64,000 nt of DNA from Bacteroidota bacterium (GCA_018818065.1 JAHISV010000012.1:310001-374000), one strand, 5' to 3'. Positions 8,410 to 18,717 are shown, counted from the first letter of the stretch. Notes: a model not told the origin generated them from the sequence alone. Made by a program: numbers and translations.

Positions 8410-10305
8410 TTATTGAAGTTTCATAGGAGTTGAAATAAGCGTATTTAGTTTTTCGAAATCTTTCAAAATAACATCCTTTATTTGAGCTTGCAGCTCATCT
8501 CTTCGCCCTCCCTGCTCGTTCTTCAGTTCATTAATTCTACCTCTGTGGATGGCAATTCGTTTTTCCAAATTTCCACCCTGACTTGCTTCACGTTCTCTTG
8601 CTTCATCCTTCAGTCTTTCAACAATTCTTTGTTTTTCATTCTTAAGAAGACCCACTTTTTGGATTACCCGCTGTTTTTGTGTGCCTCTTTCAAGAAGTAC
8701 TGACCCCGCGATGAAAAATGATATTATTATTCCAATAAAAAAGGAAATTGATCCCCATTTAAGCCCCGTCAATATAACGATAGAAATCATATCTTTGAAT
8801 TCCGAAATATCACCAATTGTATTGCTGGAATAACTGGCAAAACCACCTATTAGAAAAACCATCAAAGCAAGAATAAAATTATAGTTCAGGTTATTTCTCA
8901 TGGATGTTTTAGGGTCTAATCCGCTGATCTGATGAATATTCTCAACTTTGTGTTCAAGAAACTTAATATTTGCATCAATATTCTTTTCATACGTTTGGAT
9001 GGAATCCTTTAGTTTTTTTTGTAACCTGATCTTAAATTCTTCCAATTCATCCTGTAATCTATCTATGCTCTTCTGCTGCTCACTCAATCCGTGATTAAAA
9101 ACTTTGAGCTGCTCATCAACTGCATTATAGTGGAAATCTCTGATTTTTGCTCCAACAAGCGCGACAGTCTTTTCAAACTTTTCTTCGATATGGTGTGAAG
9201 CGGCACAAAACAAAGTATCACTAACATAACTGAAGTTGTGGGCAATTTTCTCCAAAAACGCTAAGTTATTAACTATTTCATCTGAATAAAATTCATTCAA
9301 TTTAAGATCTTTGAACCTTTGCAACTTATCCCTCAAAACACTAACAACAACATTGCCACGACTTTTATTTTCAGAAACATATCCCTCAATCATGTCAAAA
9401 AGTGGGGCAAATTCAACGTAATCAAAAACATTTTTTGTGATATTATGTTCAAGAAATTCTACAAACACTGAGAACTTATTTGTCGATATGGCAAAATTTA
9501 ACCTGTCAATATCATTTTGAAAAACTTCGTCTAAATATGCTGCAGCTTCTCCCAGATTATCTGATAATACTTCACATAAAGCCAAATGAAATTTGGGCGA
9601 AATAGCACCTGGAAAGACGGATAAGGCATCCTGAAAATAAGTTGCCGCTGAAAGAGGCTGCTCTTCTTTCAATTTTAAGAAACCCTTGAACATTTTTATA
9701 TGATAGGTCAATTCCTGCTTATAGATATCCTCAAGTTTTAACGAGTTAATAGTATCTTGAGCAGTATCAAAAAGAGCCATTGCTTTATCAGGATCATGGA
9801 GAGAATCTTCATATGTAAGAATAACCGCTTGTGTTATCTGATTAATAAAATTCTTTTTATTAAGATCCTTTTCAATATAATTAATGGCAGAAGAGGCATA
9901 AAAAGCCTTGTCTTCCCGTGATCGGAGGACTGTCCATTTGATGAAAAATTCTTTCAGATGCTTATATCTGTCAAAACGAGCTCCTTTAAGAATGGTGGAT
10001 TGGAAATAGTTTTCGACATATCCCATTAGAGGAGATTTATACACCCAGAAAATAAACGCGTTCTGATATGAAACAAAGGCTTTATTGAATTCGGCTGGTA
10101 AATTGAAATTGAATAATCTGGTACTGTCTTTTACCATTTTATAGTAATCGTAGAAAGGAGAGTGAGTCCAGCGAAAATTTTCCTTGCCGAGCATACGCAA
10201 CTTATTTGCCGAGAGACCGTTCCTTAAAACTTTCTCTTCATCCAAATCCTCTGTCGCCAGATTAAATCCATATGCTTCAGGTATTATTATTTTTTCGTTT
10301 TCCAT
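8410..10305 (-). CDS. Unrecognised helical protein with coiled coils and two membrane segments
   Basis: I do not recognise this 631-residue protein. The first 390 or so residues are all-helical and TPR-like in spacing, for example FKGFLKLKEEQPLSAATYFQDALSVFPG near 208-235. A long coiled coil follows (about 395-465). Two hydrophobic segments then lie near 474-492 and 517-540 with a short loop between. A second, very charged coiled coil (RVIQKVGLLKNEKQRIVERL onward) reaches almost to the C-terminus. No signal peptide is visible, so both ends are probably cytoplasmic. It stands alone, between the promoter side of the sugar operon and the hppA terminator. A scaffold or membrane-stress role is possible but unsupported. 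There is no frameshift or internal stop. Confidence 0.75.
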   Translation of the reverse strand: MENEKIIIPEAYGFNLATEDLDEEKVLRNGLSANKLRMLGKENFRWTHSPFYDYYKMVKDSTRLFNFNLPAEFNKAFVSYQNAFIFWVYKSPLMGYVENYFQSTILKGARFDRYKHLKEFFIKWTVLRSREDKAFYASSAINYIEKDLNKKNFINQITQAVILTYEDSLHDPDKAMALFDTAQDTINSLKLEDIYKQELTYHIKMFKGFLKLKEEQPLSAATYFQDALSVFPGAISPKFHLALCEVLSDNLGEAAAYLDEVFQNDIDRLNFAISTNKFSVFVEFLEHNITKNVFDYVEFAPLFDMIEGYVSENKSRGNVVVSVLRDKLQRFKDLKLNEFYSDEIVNNLAFLEKIAHNFSYVSDTLFCAASHHIEEKFEKTVALVGAKIRDFHYNAVDEQLKVFNHGLSEQQKSIDRLQDELEEFKIRLQKKLKDSIQTYEKNIDANIKFLEHKVENIHQISGLDPKTSMRNNLNYNFILALMVFLIGGFASYSSNTIGDISEFKDMISIVILTGLKWGSISFFIGIIISFFIAGSVLLERGTQKQRVIQKVGLLKNEKQRIVERLKDEAREREASQGGNLEKRIAIHRGRINELKNEQGGRRDELQAQIKDVILKDFEKLNTLISTPMKLQ

Positions 10306-10446
10306 CCTTGGACCCTAAAAAATATACATTTCACCCCTAATCCATGGGGCCGACTATTCCATTTCTATCATATTATCGGAAAGTTTAGCAAAAACTTTAA
10401 TTTGAACAGCAGAAAAGAGAAACATTTTATTTGAGGTTTGCTTAAC

Positions 10447-10475
10447 AAAAAGGGATGCCTGAACATCCCTTTTTT
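10447..10475 (-). terminator. Bidirectional rho-independent terminator after hppA
   Basis: A perfect stem (AAAAAGGGATG at 10447-10457 with its complement at 10464-10475) has a six-base loop and a run of T on either strand. It lies 18 nt after the hppA stop and would also stop transcription arriving from the left. Confidence 0.85.
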
Positions 10476-10492
10476 AGATAAAAAACTAAGTT

Positions 10493-12793
10493 TTAGTTAA
10501 AAATACTATAGGCTACAGTTAATCCAGCCATAACAATAGAAACCATACTCATAAGTTTAATTAATATGTTAAGACTAGGTCCTGAAGTATCTTTGAAAGG
10601 ATCGCCGACTGTATCACCAACGACACCTGCTTTATGAGCTTCACTTCCTTTACCACCATGGTTGCCTTTTTCGATATACTTTTTAGCATTATCCCAGGCA
10701 CCGCCAGAGTTATTTAACATTGAAGCAAGAGTAAAACCAGTTGTTAAACCACCAGCTAATAAACCGATTACGCCAGGCACGCCTAATATGACGCCTGTTA
10801 AAACAGGAACCAGAATGGCGAGAATTGATGGAACAATCATTTCGCGTTGAGCGCCCTTTGTTGAAATTGCAACACATTTTGCGTACTCAGGCGTAGCAGT
10901 ACCTTCCATGATACCTGCAATTTCTCTAAACTGGCGACGAACTTCATCAACCATAGCACCTGCAGCGCGTCCAACAGCTTTCATTGTCATTGCGCAAAAT
11001 ACAAAAGACATCATTGCACCAAGGAAAAGTCCACCAAGAAGAAGCGGGTTGAATAATGATAAATTATAAGCAGCAACGAAATCTTCTATTTTTGCCGTTG
11101 AAATATGAACCGCTCTTAATCCCTCTTGAACAACTGGGGCAACATCATTATAGAAAACAATTGTTCCTTTCTGGATAACGCCATCACCTTCATTAGCGAT
11201 TTTGTTTAACCACAACCTTACCTCTTCCATATAAGCTGCTAAAAGCGCCATTGCAGTAAGTGCAGCGGAACCAATTGCGAATCCTTTACCAGTGGCTGCT
11301 GTTGTATTACCTAACATATCCAGCGCGTCAGTTCTTTCTCTAACTTCTTCTGGTAAATTTGACATTTCAGCGTTTCCGCCTGCATTATCAGCAATAGGTC
11401 CAAAAGCATCTGTTGCAAGAGTAATACCTAATGTTGATAGCATGCCTACTGCGGCAAAACCAATACCATAAACACCCATTGAAAAGTGTTCAAAACCACC
11501 AGCAAAACCGTAAGAAGCAATAATTCCAATTACTATGGTTACAACAGGAATCCAGGTAGAGTACATACCCACAGCCATTCCATCAATGATGGTCGTAGCG
11601 GGTCCCTGTAAGGCCTGTCGTGCTATTCCCTGTGTTGGGGCATATTCATCAGAAGTATAGTATTCCGTACCCTGCCCAATGATAACACCTGCAGCTAGTC
11701 CGGCAACAACTGAGCCAAACAGACCCCAGGTTAACCATCCCAGACCAGCAAAAATGGCCATTACAACAAGGATGAGGAATGAACTGCCTCCCGTTCCGAA
11801 AAGAAGAGCATTAAGTAAATTCTTTTGGGTCGCTGACTCTTTGGTACGAACCATAAATATGCCGATAATTGAAAGAATGATACCAATTGCGGCAACAAAC
11901 ATTGGAGCTATTACGGCATTCTCTTGTGTCATTCCATTTTGAAGTAAAACATTTGCTGGTAAGGCAGCGCCTAAGGCTGCTGTTGCAAGAATTGAACCTG
12001 CATATGATTCATAAAGATCCGCACCCATACCGGCAACATCACCCACGTTATCACCAACATTGTCAGCAATAGTAGCAGGGTTACGTGGATCATCTTCAGG
12101 AATACCAGCTTCAACTTTACCAACAAGATCAGCACCAACATCAGCAGCTTTTGTATAGATACCACCGCCAACGCGTGCAAACAATGCCTGAGTTGAAGCA
12201 CCCATGCCAAAGGTTAACATGGTAGCTGTAATTTCAATAAATTTTTGACCTTCTGTCATGTTAGCAGTAACAAGATCCAATCCAAGGAATGTAACTCCCA
12301 TCTGCATGTGCTCAGGTGTATAAATCCACTGGGTTAATATCATGTACCATAATGCTATATCCAGCAGACCGAAACCAACAACAACCAATCCCATAACGGC
12401 GCCACTTCTAAAGGCAATTTGTAAACCTCTATTTAGTGAGAATGAAGCTCCATGAGCTGTTCTTGCCGAAGCATAAGTTGCAGTTTTCATCCCGAGGAAG
12501 CCGCATAGACCGGAGAAGAAACCGCCGGTTAAAAATGCAATTGGAACAAAAGGATTTTGAACACCCAATTGTGCCAAAATCATGAGGAATATGATTAGAA
12601 AGATAAAAACAATTCCGACAACTTTATATTGCCGTGTTAGGTAAGCCATTGCGCCTTCGCGAACATACTGTGCTATCTCTTTCATTCGGTCTGTACCTTC
12701 GGAATTCTTCATCATATTTTTGAAGAAATACCAGGCAAAAACCAAAGCTAACACAGAAGCAAAGGGAATAAACCAAAAAAATGAACTAAGCAT
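10493..12793 (-). CDS. hppA: Membrane-bound ion-translocating pyrophosphatase, K+-dependent type
   Basis: This integral membrane enzyme couples pyrophosphate hydrolysis to H+ and/or Na+ pumping. The 766 residues contain the conserved [11 protein letters not shown] and [19 protein letters not shown] substrate and metal loops, [17 protein letters not shown], and the C-terminal [17 protein letters not shown] motif. Around 14-16 hydrophobic helices are visible. The sequence [18 protein letters not shown] has alanine rather than lysine at the diagnostic position, which places it in the K+-dependent subfamily. Whether it pumps H+, Na+ or both cannot be told by eye. It is monocistronic, with a strong terminator 18 nt downstream and about 180 nt of promoter space upstream. 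It probably conserves energy from biosynthetic PPi. Confidence 0.95.
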   Translation of the reverse strand: MLSSFFWFIPFASVLALVFAWYFFKNMMKNSEGTDRMKEIAQYVREGAMAYLTRQYKVVGIVFIFLIIFLMILAQLGVQNPFVPIAFLTGGFFSGLCGFLGMKTATYASARTAHGASFSLNRGLQIAFRSGAVMGLVVVGFGLLDIALWYMILTQWIYTPEHMQMGVTFLGLDLVTANMTEGQKFIEITATMLTFGMGASTQALFARVGGGIYTKAADVGADLVGKVEAGIPEDDPRNPATIADNVGDNVGDVAGMGADLYESYAGSILATAALGAALPANVLLQNGMTQENAVIAPMFVAAIGIILSIIGIFMVRTKESATQKNLLNALLFGTGGSSFLILVVMAIFAGLGWLTWGLFGSVVAGLAAGVIIGQGTEYYTSDEYAPTQGIARQALQGPATTIIDGMAVGMYSTWIPVVTIVIGIIASYGFAGGFEHFSMGVYGIGFAAVGMLSTLGITLATDAFGPIADNAGGNAEMSNLPEEVRERTDALDMLGNTTAATGKGFAIGSAALTAMALLAAYMEEVRLWLNKIANEGDGVIQKGTIVFYNDVAPVVQEGLRAVHISTAKIEDFVAAYNLSLFNPLLLGGLFLGAMMSFVFCAMTMKAVGRAAGAMVDEVRRQFREIAGIMEGTATPEYAKCVAISTKGAQREMIVPSILAILVPVLTGVILGVPGVIGLLAGGLTTGFTLASMLNNSGGAWDNAKKYIEKGNHGGKGSEAHKAGVVGDTVGDPFKDTSGPSLNILIKLMSMVSIVMAGLTVAYSIFN

Positions 12794-12973
12794 GCTTTTC
12801 TCCGCATCTTTATTAATAGGGGGACCAAAAATTGCGTCTTAAATCAAGCGATCAATATAAAAAAAATGAGTCATAATTCTGTAACTTTTTTAGATTATTG
12901 CTCTTTTTTTAAAATATTCGTCAAAAAATACTAAAAAAGACTTAAACGTCAAAAAATCTTATTAATAAACACC

Positions 12974-15070
12974 TCATTTTAATATTTCCACCAAATGTCT
13001 AACCTTAATATCGCTTCCTTCTTTCTTCATATATCCTTCTATTTGCATAATGCAACCCGGGCAATCAGTAATAACCGTCTCTGCTTGAGTATCTATGATA
13101 TTTTTATACTTTTTATTCACAATCCCCTTGGAAATGTCAGCATAGTCAAAAGAATATGTTCCTCCAAAACCACAGCAGACATTGCTGTCGTTCAATGGAA
13201 TAAACTTATCAGCCAAATTATCCATCAAAATGGCTTCAGGAGAATAATCCAGACCCCTGCTCTGGTGGCATGGTGAGTGGTAAGTTACTTTTCCCTCGCA
13301 TTCAATTTCAAACTCTATTTTTCTTTTTGTCATGAATTGTCCGACTGACACCACTTTTGTGTCGATCATTCCGGAAATATCTTCATCAATTCCAAAATCC
13401 GGGTATACTTCTTTTAGACAGCTCCCGCAGGTCGGACACAAAACAATTAATTCATCATATTTTTTTAGCTTATCTAAAAAGGAGAGATTACTAGCCATTA
13501 TTTTTGAGAAACTTTTCCTATCCCCCGATACAGCTGCCGGCATTCCACAACAGAGCACTTCATCCGGCACATCAACTTTAAAATTATAGCCATTTAAAAG
13601 ATTAACAAGTTTCATCCCAAGATGCGGGTATACAAACTCAATAGCACATCCCGGATAGAACAATACCCGCTCAGCATCCTCCCGTGTGGCTTGATAGTTT
13701 TCAGCATAAAGCTCCGAAAACGATCTTTTCTGCACTCCCTTCAGTTTTCTAAAATCCTTGGTTTTTGAAAGGAATGGTACATCCACACTTCCATCCCCAT
13801 TAACAAAAGGTTTCTGAAGAATAAAGCCAATTTTTCCAGCTCTTTTAAATGTTTTGGGTTTTGCGAGAACTCCTGAATAGATCCCGCGCTTAATCCTGCC
13901 TATTCCAAATTCATCTCCACTTTCCATCTTCAGTTTTGAAATAATGCCTTGAAGTTCAATCCCTGAAGGACAGAAATCGTTACATGCTTTACATTCTATA
14001 CAAAGTTTTAAAATTTGTCTTGCATCCCTATGACCCTGCAACAACGCAGTTTTAACCAACCCGATTGCACCAACATAAATGTCACCAAAAACATGGCCAC
14101 CAAGCATCTCATAAACCGGGCAGACATTAGCACAGCTGCCGCACCTTATGCATTTCAGCGCTTCATGGTAAGTAGGGTCGTCAAAATAGTTGAGCCTTCC
14201 GTTATCAAGAAAAACATAATGAATTTCTTTTTTCCCGCTGGAGTTTTTTGCCGAGGGTACGCTTCCCTTAATCCAGGTAACGTATGTGCTTATATTCTGA
14301 CCCGTGGCGCTTTTCGGCAGCACCTCTAATATTTTGAATGCCTCGGAAAAATTCCTTACAAGCTTTTCGTATCCCATCAATACAATGTGTACAGGTGGAA
14401 CTGTAGTAGTTAATCTTGCATTACCTTCATTAGTAACAATACCAACGGTGCCCGTGGAAGCTATGGCAAAATTGGCACCTGTAAAACCAACTCCAGCAGC
14501 AAAATAATATTCCCGCAATTTTCGTCTAGCAATCTTTACCATTCCTTCAATATCGTCTTCTTCAACGTTTTCGCGTAATACTCTTTTAAACAATTCTGCA
14601 ACCTGTTCGCGTGATTTATGTATTGCAGGCATTACCATGTGTGAGGGGTGTTCATTCGCCAACTGAAGTATCCATTCCCCCAGGTCAGATTCAATAGGAG
14701 TAATACCCTTCTTGATCAAGTAATCATTTAATCGGGTCTCTTCGGATGTCATTGATTTTGATTTAACAATCAATTGAGCTTTATTAGCTTTGCATACTTC
14801 TTCAATGTACCGGTTTGCATCTTCAATTCTTTTTGCCTGAAAAACCTTTCCGCCGGAAGATTCAACATTTCTTCTAAAAAGTTCAAATAGTTCAATTATT
14901 TCCCCACGAGACCTGTTCTTAAGATCGGAGATGCCGCCCCTTAATTCTTCAAAGGATAGCCCGGCAAAAGCATCTGAGCGTGATTGCTTATAAGCCTTTG
15001 CAAATGAGGTTAAATTCTTCTGTAAAACCTCATCATTCAACTTCTGCAGTATTTTTTTCTTAAATCTCAT
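12974..15070 (-). CDS. Fused LutB-LutA iron-sulfur oxidoreductase (lactate utilisation)
   Basis: Residues 1-300 are an LUD domain of the LutB type, with GVGFTGANFAIASTGTVGIVTNEGNARL as its core. Two [4Fe-4S] motifs follow, CIRCGSCANVCP and CIECKACNDFCP (about 305-365). From about residue 465 to the end are two CCG cysteine-rich repeats (YPGCAIEF...VLCCGMPAA...CPTCGSC, then SPCHQSRG...NVCCGFGG...DCPGC). These normally form the separate protein LutA/GlpC. LutABC oxidises L-lactate to pyruvate in the cytoplasm and passes electrons toward the respiratory chain. Here LutB and LutA are one 698-residue chain, with lutC ending 6 nt upstream. Glycolate oxidase-type alternatives exist but have different partners. 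Confidence 0.88.
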   Translation of the reverse strand: MRFKKKILQKLNDEVLQKNLTSFAKAYKQSRSDAFAGLSFEELRGGISDLKNRSRGEIIELFELFRRNVESSGGKVFQAKRIEDANRYIEEVCKANKAQLIVKSKSMTSEETRLNDYLIKKGITPIESDLGEWILQLANEHPSHMVMPAIHKSREQVAELFKRVLRENVEEDDIEGMVKIARRKLREYYFAAGVGFTGANFAIASTGTVGIVTNEGNARLTTTVPPVHIVLMGYEKLVRNFSEAFKILEVLPKSATGQNISTYVTWIKGSVPSAKNSSGKKEIHYVFLDNGRLNYFDDPTYHEALKCIRCGSCANVCPVYEMLGGHVFGDIYVGAIGLVKTALLQGHRDARQILKLCIECKACNDFCPSGIELQGIISKLKMESGDEFGIGRIKRGIYSGVLAKPKTFKRAGKIGFILQKPFVNGDGSVDVPFLSKTKDFRKLKGVQKRSFSELYAENYQATREDAERVLFYPGCAIEFVYPHLGMKLVNLLNGYNFKVDVPDEVLCCGMPAAVSGDRKSFSKIMASNLSFLDKLKKYDELIVLCPTCGSCLKEVYPDFGIDEDISGMIDTKVVSVGQFMTKRKIEFEIECEGKVTYHSPCHQSRGLDYSPEAILMDNLADKFIPLNDSNVCCGFGGTYSFDYADISKGIVNKKYKNIIDTQAETVITDCPGCIMQIEGYMKKEGSDIKVRHLVEILK

Positions 15071-15076
15071 GTTAAT

Positions 15077-15559
15077 CTATAAATCAGTAATTATGTATAT
15101 AATTAATTCTGCAGGACCGTGAACGCCAATGGCAAGTTCACGTTCAATATCCGCTGTGCGGCTGGCTCCGGTAATGAATGCAATGTAGTTGTTCTTCTCT
15201 GTCCACTCTTCCATCTGGTCAATCAGGTCATAAGAACAGGGAACAATCCTTGATGCGGGGAGAACCAGAGACAAGGTTTCTGCTAGTGAGGTAGCCAGAC
15301 GAATTTGTTCGTCGGCGCATTGAATAACGCAGGTACCGGTCTCCGCTATGCCATAGTCGACTTCGACCATAGCAGACGGAATCTCTCTTTCACTTATTTC
15401 ATAGGTAGAAAAATTATTTAGGGAAGGTACATATTGAAAAAGCGCCTTATTCTTTTCAGGCATTCCACGCAAATCACTTCTGGTAAGAAAATAATTTTTA
15501 TTACCAACCTTTTGTGATTCCCGAACAAATATTTCCAGTAAGGATTCTTTCAAAATCAT
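15077..15559 (-). CDS. lutC: LutC-like LUD-domain protein
   Basis: This is the small LUD subunit of the lactate utilisation system. The recognisable core is VDYGIAETGTCVIQ followed by ISGASRTADIER-like ITGASRTADIERELAIGVHGP, typical of LutC. The frame is open up to 15709, which would overlap the divergent sensor kinase gene. Homologous LutC proteins usually begin just before a helix such as ILKESLLEIFVRES. I therefore place the start at 15559 (160 residues); 15595 is the alternative. It lies 6 nt before the LutB-LutA gene and must be its operon partner. The divergently transcribed NarL-type kinase and regulator next door might respond to the same metabolite, but nothing in the sequence shows it. 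Confidence 0.82.
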   Translation of the reverse strand: MILKESLLEIFVRESQKVGNKNYFLTRSDLRGMPEKNKALFQYVPSLNNFSTYEISEREIPSAMVEVDYGIAETGTCVIQCADEQIRLATSLAETLSLVLPASRIVPCSYDLIDQMEEWTEKNNYIAFITGASRTADIERELAIGVHGPAELIIYIITDL

Positions 15560-15691
15560 CCGTGTTTTATCATTCCTTAACAAGATAACAATCATCCTGC
15601 TCACACAAAACTTTATTTTTAATGGGGAGGAAATTAACGATATTATAACACCTATAGATTTTGTAATATTCTCTGATAAACGTGGGAGTTT

Positions 15692-16747
15692 ATGCAACTC
15701 GAAATCCACAACATGATCGATTTTGCCCCTTATCCCCTCTCAGTTTTCAATTCAGAGGGAGAGCTGACTACGGCCAATCAGAATTGGAATAAGCTATTTG
15801 GAATTAAAAAGGGTATAGTATATACTCTTACTGACTTCAAACTTCTGGAACGAAGCGGATTAGAACTTAATATTAAGTCCATTCAAAAATCAAAACAACC
15901 CGTAAAGACCAAACCGGTTCTCTGTGAGAGAGATGATTTAATAAATACTAAGAAAAACATAAATCGATATTATGTGTTTCATCTAAATAACATTCTCGAT
16001 TCCAACAATAAGAAGTATACTATAGTTATGGCTGAGGATGTGACAGAGGACAGGAAACAAGAAGAACTCCATAATGAAATATCGAAACAACTGGAGAACT
16101 CTGCCTATATACTTGAAGTGTTGGAAAACGAGAGAAAAAGAATCGCTAAGGATCTTCATGATGTAATTGGTCAGAGACTTATTGTTGCAAAGCTGAATCT
16201 TGAGTATTATCAAAAGCAGAATGGCGAGAGCATAGAGGAACTTGAAAAGACCAAGAAAGAGATTCAGGAAATCAGTAAAGAAATCAAAATGATCATCCAA
16301 AACCTCCATCCTGTAATAATAGATAAATACTCCCTTGCCGATGCACTAAAAGTTTTAATTGAAAATTTCAGCAACGAAACAGAAATAAACACACAGATAA
16401 AGTTTTTTGGTGATTACTTTAACGAAAACAAAAACATTAACCTTAACATCTACCGTATTATTCAGGAAGCCCTGAATAACGTTGCAAAACATTCCGGTGC
16501 AGCAAAGTCATCTGTAGAGCTTCACTTTTCAGCAGAAACAATAACGGGTATGATTGAGGATAACGGATCCGGACTATCTAAAAATTTCGAAAAAGGATAT
16601 ATGAGTAATCTCACCGGGTATGGCATTATAAGTATGAGGGAAAGATCCAAAGCTTGCGGAGGTGATTTTTCCCTCGAAAGTATTCACGAAGGGGGAACAC
16701 GTGTAATTTTCAATATTCCACTAACAGGTACCACAAATGAAGCATAA
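15692..16747 (+). CDS. NarL-family sensor histidine kinase with N-terminal PAS domain
   Basis: This is a cytosolic kinase: no transmembrane helix is seen. Residues 1-115 look like a PAS sensor (MIDFAPYPLSVFNSEGELTTANQNW). Then comes the dimerisation domain of the HisKA_3 class with ERKRIAKDLHDVIGQRL, the phosphorylated histidine near residue 156. A short HATPase domain follows, with IIQEALNNVAKHSG, IEDNGSGL and GYGIISMRERS. It overlaps the response regulator start by 11 nt, so the two are translated together and form a cognate pair. The ATG at 15692 follows a GGGAG sequence. The signal sensed is unknown. The following PAS-only protein could be an extra input or output module of the same circuit. 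Confidence 0.9.
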   Translation: MQLEIHNMIDFAPYPLSVFNSEGELTTANQNWNKLFGIKKGIVYTLTDFKLLERSGLELNIKSIQKSKQPVKTKPVLCERDDLINTKKNINRYYVFHLNNILDSNNKKYTIVMAEDVTEDRKQEELHNEISKQLENSAYILEVLENERKRIAKDLHDVIGQRLIVAKLNLEYYQKQNGESIEELEKTKKEIQEISKEIKMIIQNLHPVIIDKYSLADALKVLIENFSNETEINTQIKFFGDYFNENKNINLNIYRIIQEALNNVAKHSGAAKSSVELHFSAETITGMIEDNGSGLSKNFEKGYMSNLTGYGIISMRERSKACGGDFSLESIHEGGTRVIFNIPLTGTTNEA

Positions 16748-17390
16748 AATTATTATCGCAGATGATCACAAACTGGTAAGAAGAGGACTTAGCAGAATTA
16801 TCAATGATGAGATTGATTTGGATGTGATAGCTGAAGCGAGTACTGGCGAAGAAGTTGTTGAACTGGCATCAAAGCTTAATCCTGAGATTATTATTATGGA
16901 TTTTAACATGCCCGGAATTAATGGAATAGATGCCACAGAGAAAATTTTATTAAATAACAACAAAATTAAAATACTACTGCTTACTATGCATGAAAGTGAA
17001 GCTCTTGTTATGGATGCGCTTTCTTCGGGTATAAACGGATTTCTTTATAAAGATGCAGATATGGAAGAGCTGCTTACAGCAATTAGATCTATTCTTAATG
17101 GAAAAGACTATTTCAACGAAGAAATTAAACAGAAGATTCTGAATTTTCATCGGACAAGAAAAAAAGATTCAATGCATCACGAGCTTGATAAGAAAAGGAT
17201 ACCAATTACTAAACGAGAGATTGAAATTGTTTCCCTCATTGGTAAAGGGTTAAGTAGCGCGGAAATAGCCGAACATTTGTTCATAAGTATTTATACTGTC
17301 ATTAAGCATCGCAAAAACGTACTTAAAAAACTCGGGTTTAAAAATTTTGCTGAAGTTGTACTTTACCTAAAAGAGAACAACTTAATCTAG
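16737..17390 (+). CDS. NarL/FixJ-type response regulator
   Basis: The receiver domain occupies residues 1-120. It has acidic residues near the N-terminus (IIADDHKLV), the phospho-acceptor Asp 55 in IIIMDFNMPG, the conserved Thr in LLLTMHES and Lys in FLYKDA. The LuxR-type helix-turn-helix follows at about 158-205 (ITKREIEIVSLIGKGLSSAEIAEHL). It pairs with the overlapping kinase. An element with the core TATACCCCC lies right after its stop, about 100 nt before the PAS gene. Related elements lie before the DUF1611 operon and at two further loci, which makes this regulator their most obvious candidate reader (inference). Confidence 0.92.
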   Translation: MKHKIIIADDHKLVRRGLSRIINDEIDLDVIAEASTGEEVVELASKLNPEIIIMDFNMPGINGIDATEKILLNNNKIKILLLTMHESEALVMDALSSGINGFLYKDADMEELLTAIRSILNGKDYFNEEIKQKILNFHRTRKKDSMHHELDKKRIPITKREIEIVSLIGKGLSSAEIAEHLFISIYTVIKHRKNVLKKLGFKNFAEVVLYLKENNLI

Positions 17391-17394
17391 CAGC

Positions 17395-17417
17395 ATATAC
17401 CCCCCTCAGGTTAGTAT
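17395..17417. promoter_or_regulatory. Candidate regulator site upstream of the PAS gene
   Basis: This element contains ATATACCCCCC, then CAGG, then TTAGTAT, 80-100 nt before the ATG at 17497, with a second ATACCC half-site at 17421-17426. It shares the TATACCCCC core and a following GG-TTA with the element at 18600. The binding protein is unknown; the NarL-type regulator just upstream is the first candidate. Confidence 0.4.
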
Positions 17418-17496
17418 AAAATACCCACTTTTGAGGATTACATTCCGTCCTGAATAATTCTATTTTTGATATCGATTATTTCAGAGAAAATGAATT

Positions 17497-18588
17497 ATGG
17501 AAAACAATCAAACAGCTTTGTTAACGAAGCTAACACCATATATGATAGTAACCAACGAAAAGATTACCGGATGTAACAATTCTCTGGTAAATTTATATGA
17601 ATATCCCGGCACATCATCTTTATTGGAAAAATCAATCTGGAGTTTGCTGCCGGACAAGCAAGGGAATGGCAATACTACTCAAACAAAAATAAATTCCTTT
17701 TTGAAAGAAGCCGCGAACGGGAAATCAATAAAATTCACCTGCTGGCAAAAAACATATAACAAGGGGTTAATTAATGTGTCTATGGAGCTTATTCCTATTG
17801 GTCAGTATAAGAGTACTTCCATTCTCATTTTAGTGGAAGAACTTAGTAAAAAACCAAACCTGGTAAAGCTTTACAAAAAACAGGAACGTGAATATAATCT
17901 GTTATTAAAACATATAAAAGCAGTTGTATATAAAGCCGATATCAATACCCATCAAATAAAATTTATTAGTGATAATGCCGTTTCTCTATTTGGGTATCCC
18001 CCTACTGATTGGACAACTAACCCCGATTCATGGATCAACATTATTCATCCCGATGACAAAGAAAAAATATCATCCAAAATACATGAGCTTATTAATATCC
18101 GAAAACCGACAAAACTGGTCTACAGGTGCTATGATAAGGAAAACAATCTTAAGTGGATCGAACACCATTTACATTGGGAGCTTGATCATAATAATCAATA
18201 TATACTTGGACTTTATTACGATATAACACTGAACAAAATTATGGAAAAAGGAATTTTAGAAAAAGAAAAAGGTTACAAACAATTTATCGAACAATCTAAA
18301 CTTGGCATCTTTAAAATCAACGTTGCCGGCAAGTTAGAATTGGCTAATAAAACATTTTTAAACTTGTTTGAATTTAATGAAACAAAAGATTGTTCAGAAT
18401 TAAATATGCTCCAGATTATATTTGCAGAAGAAACCTCTGAAGTCCTCTGGAAACTTCAAGAGAGCCCAGAATTATTAACGTATGAAATTAATAATTCATT
18501 AAATCTTTCCTTCAACCTGCATGGAATTTTGGATAATAATGGCGCTTTAATTGCTATCGAAGGTTTCGTTCAAAAAACTGACATCTAG
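17497..18588 (+). CDS. PAS-domain protein without output domain
   Basis: The 363 residues contain at least two and probably three PAS-like modules. A degenerate one covers about 10-115. A clear PAS/PAC covers about 125-250 (ISDNAVSLFGYPP, WINIIHPDDKEKISS, then LKWIEHHLHWELD and GLYYDITLNKIMEKG). A third covers about 260-360 (FIEQSKLGIFKINVAGKLELANKTFLNLFEF). No kinase, GGDEF, HTH or membrane segment is visible, so it must act by protein-protein contact or is a sensor adaptor. It follows the NarL-type pair on the same strand and precedes the DUF1611 operon. A common regulatory element stands before both this gene and that operon. Confidence 0.8.
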   Translation: MENNQTALLTKLTPYMIVTNEKITGCNNSLVNLYEYPGTSSLLEKSIWSLLPDKQGNGNTTQTKINSFLKEAANGKSIKFTCWQKTYNKGLINVSMELIPIGQYKSTSILILVEELSKKPNLVKLYKKQEREYNLLLKHIKAVVYKADINTHQIKFISDNAVSLFGYPPTDWTTNPDSWINIIHPDDKEKISSKIHELINIRKPTKLVYRCYDKENNLKWIEHHLHWELDHNNQYILGLYYDITLNKIMEKGILEKEKGYKQFIEQSKLGIFKINVAGKLELANKTFLNLFEFNETKDCSELNMLQIIFAEETSEVLWKLQESPELLTYEINNSLNLSFNLHGILDNNGALIAIEGFVQKTDI

Positions 18589-18599
18589 TCAGTAAATAA

Positions 18600-18618
18600 T
18601 ATACCCCCTATGGGTTAT
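18600..18618. promoter_or_regulatory. Candidate regulator site upstream of the DUF1611 operon
   Basis: The sequence TATACCCCCTATGGGTTAT is an imperfect palindrome (TACCC..GGGTTA), placed 100-118 nt before the ATG at 18718. It resembles the elements at 17395, 26614 (reverse orientation) and 42763. Confidence 0.42.
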
Positions 18619-18717
18619 TTTGCTCTAACCATTTGGAAATTCCATTTATATACATTTTGGGCAATTTATAAAGAGCATCAAATAAACTATTTTTGACAAC
18701 ATTTTTTTGAGAAATTC

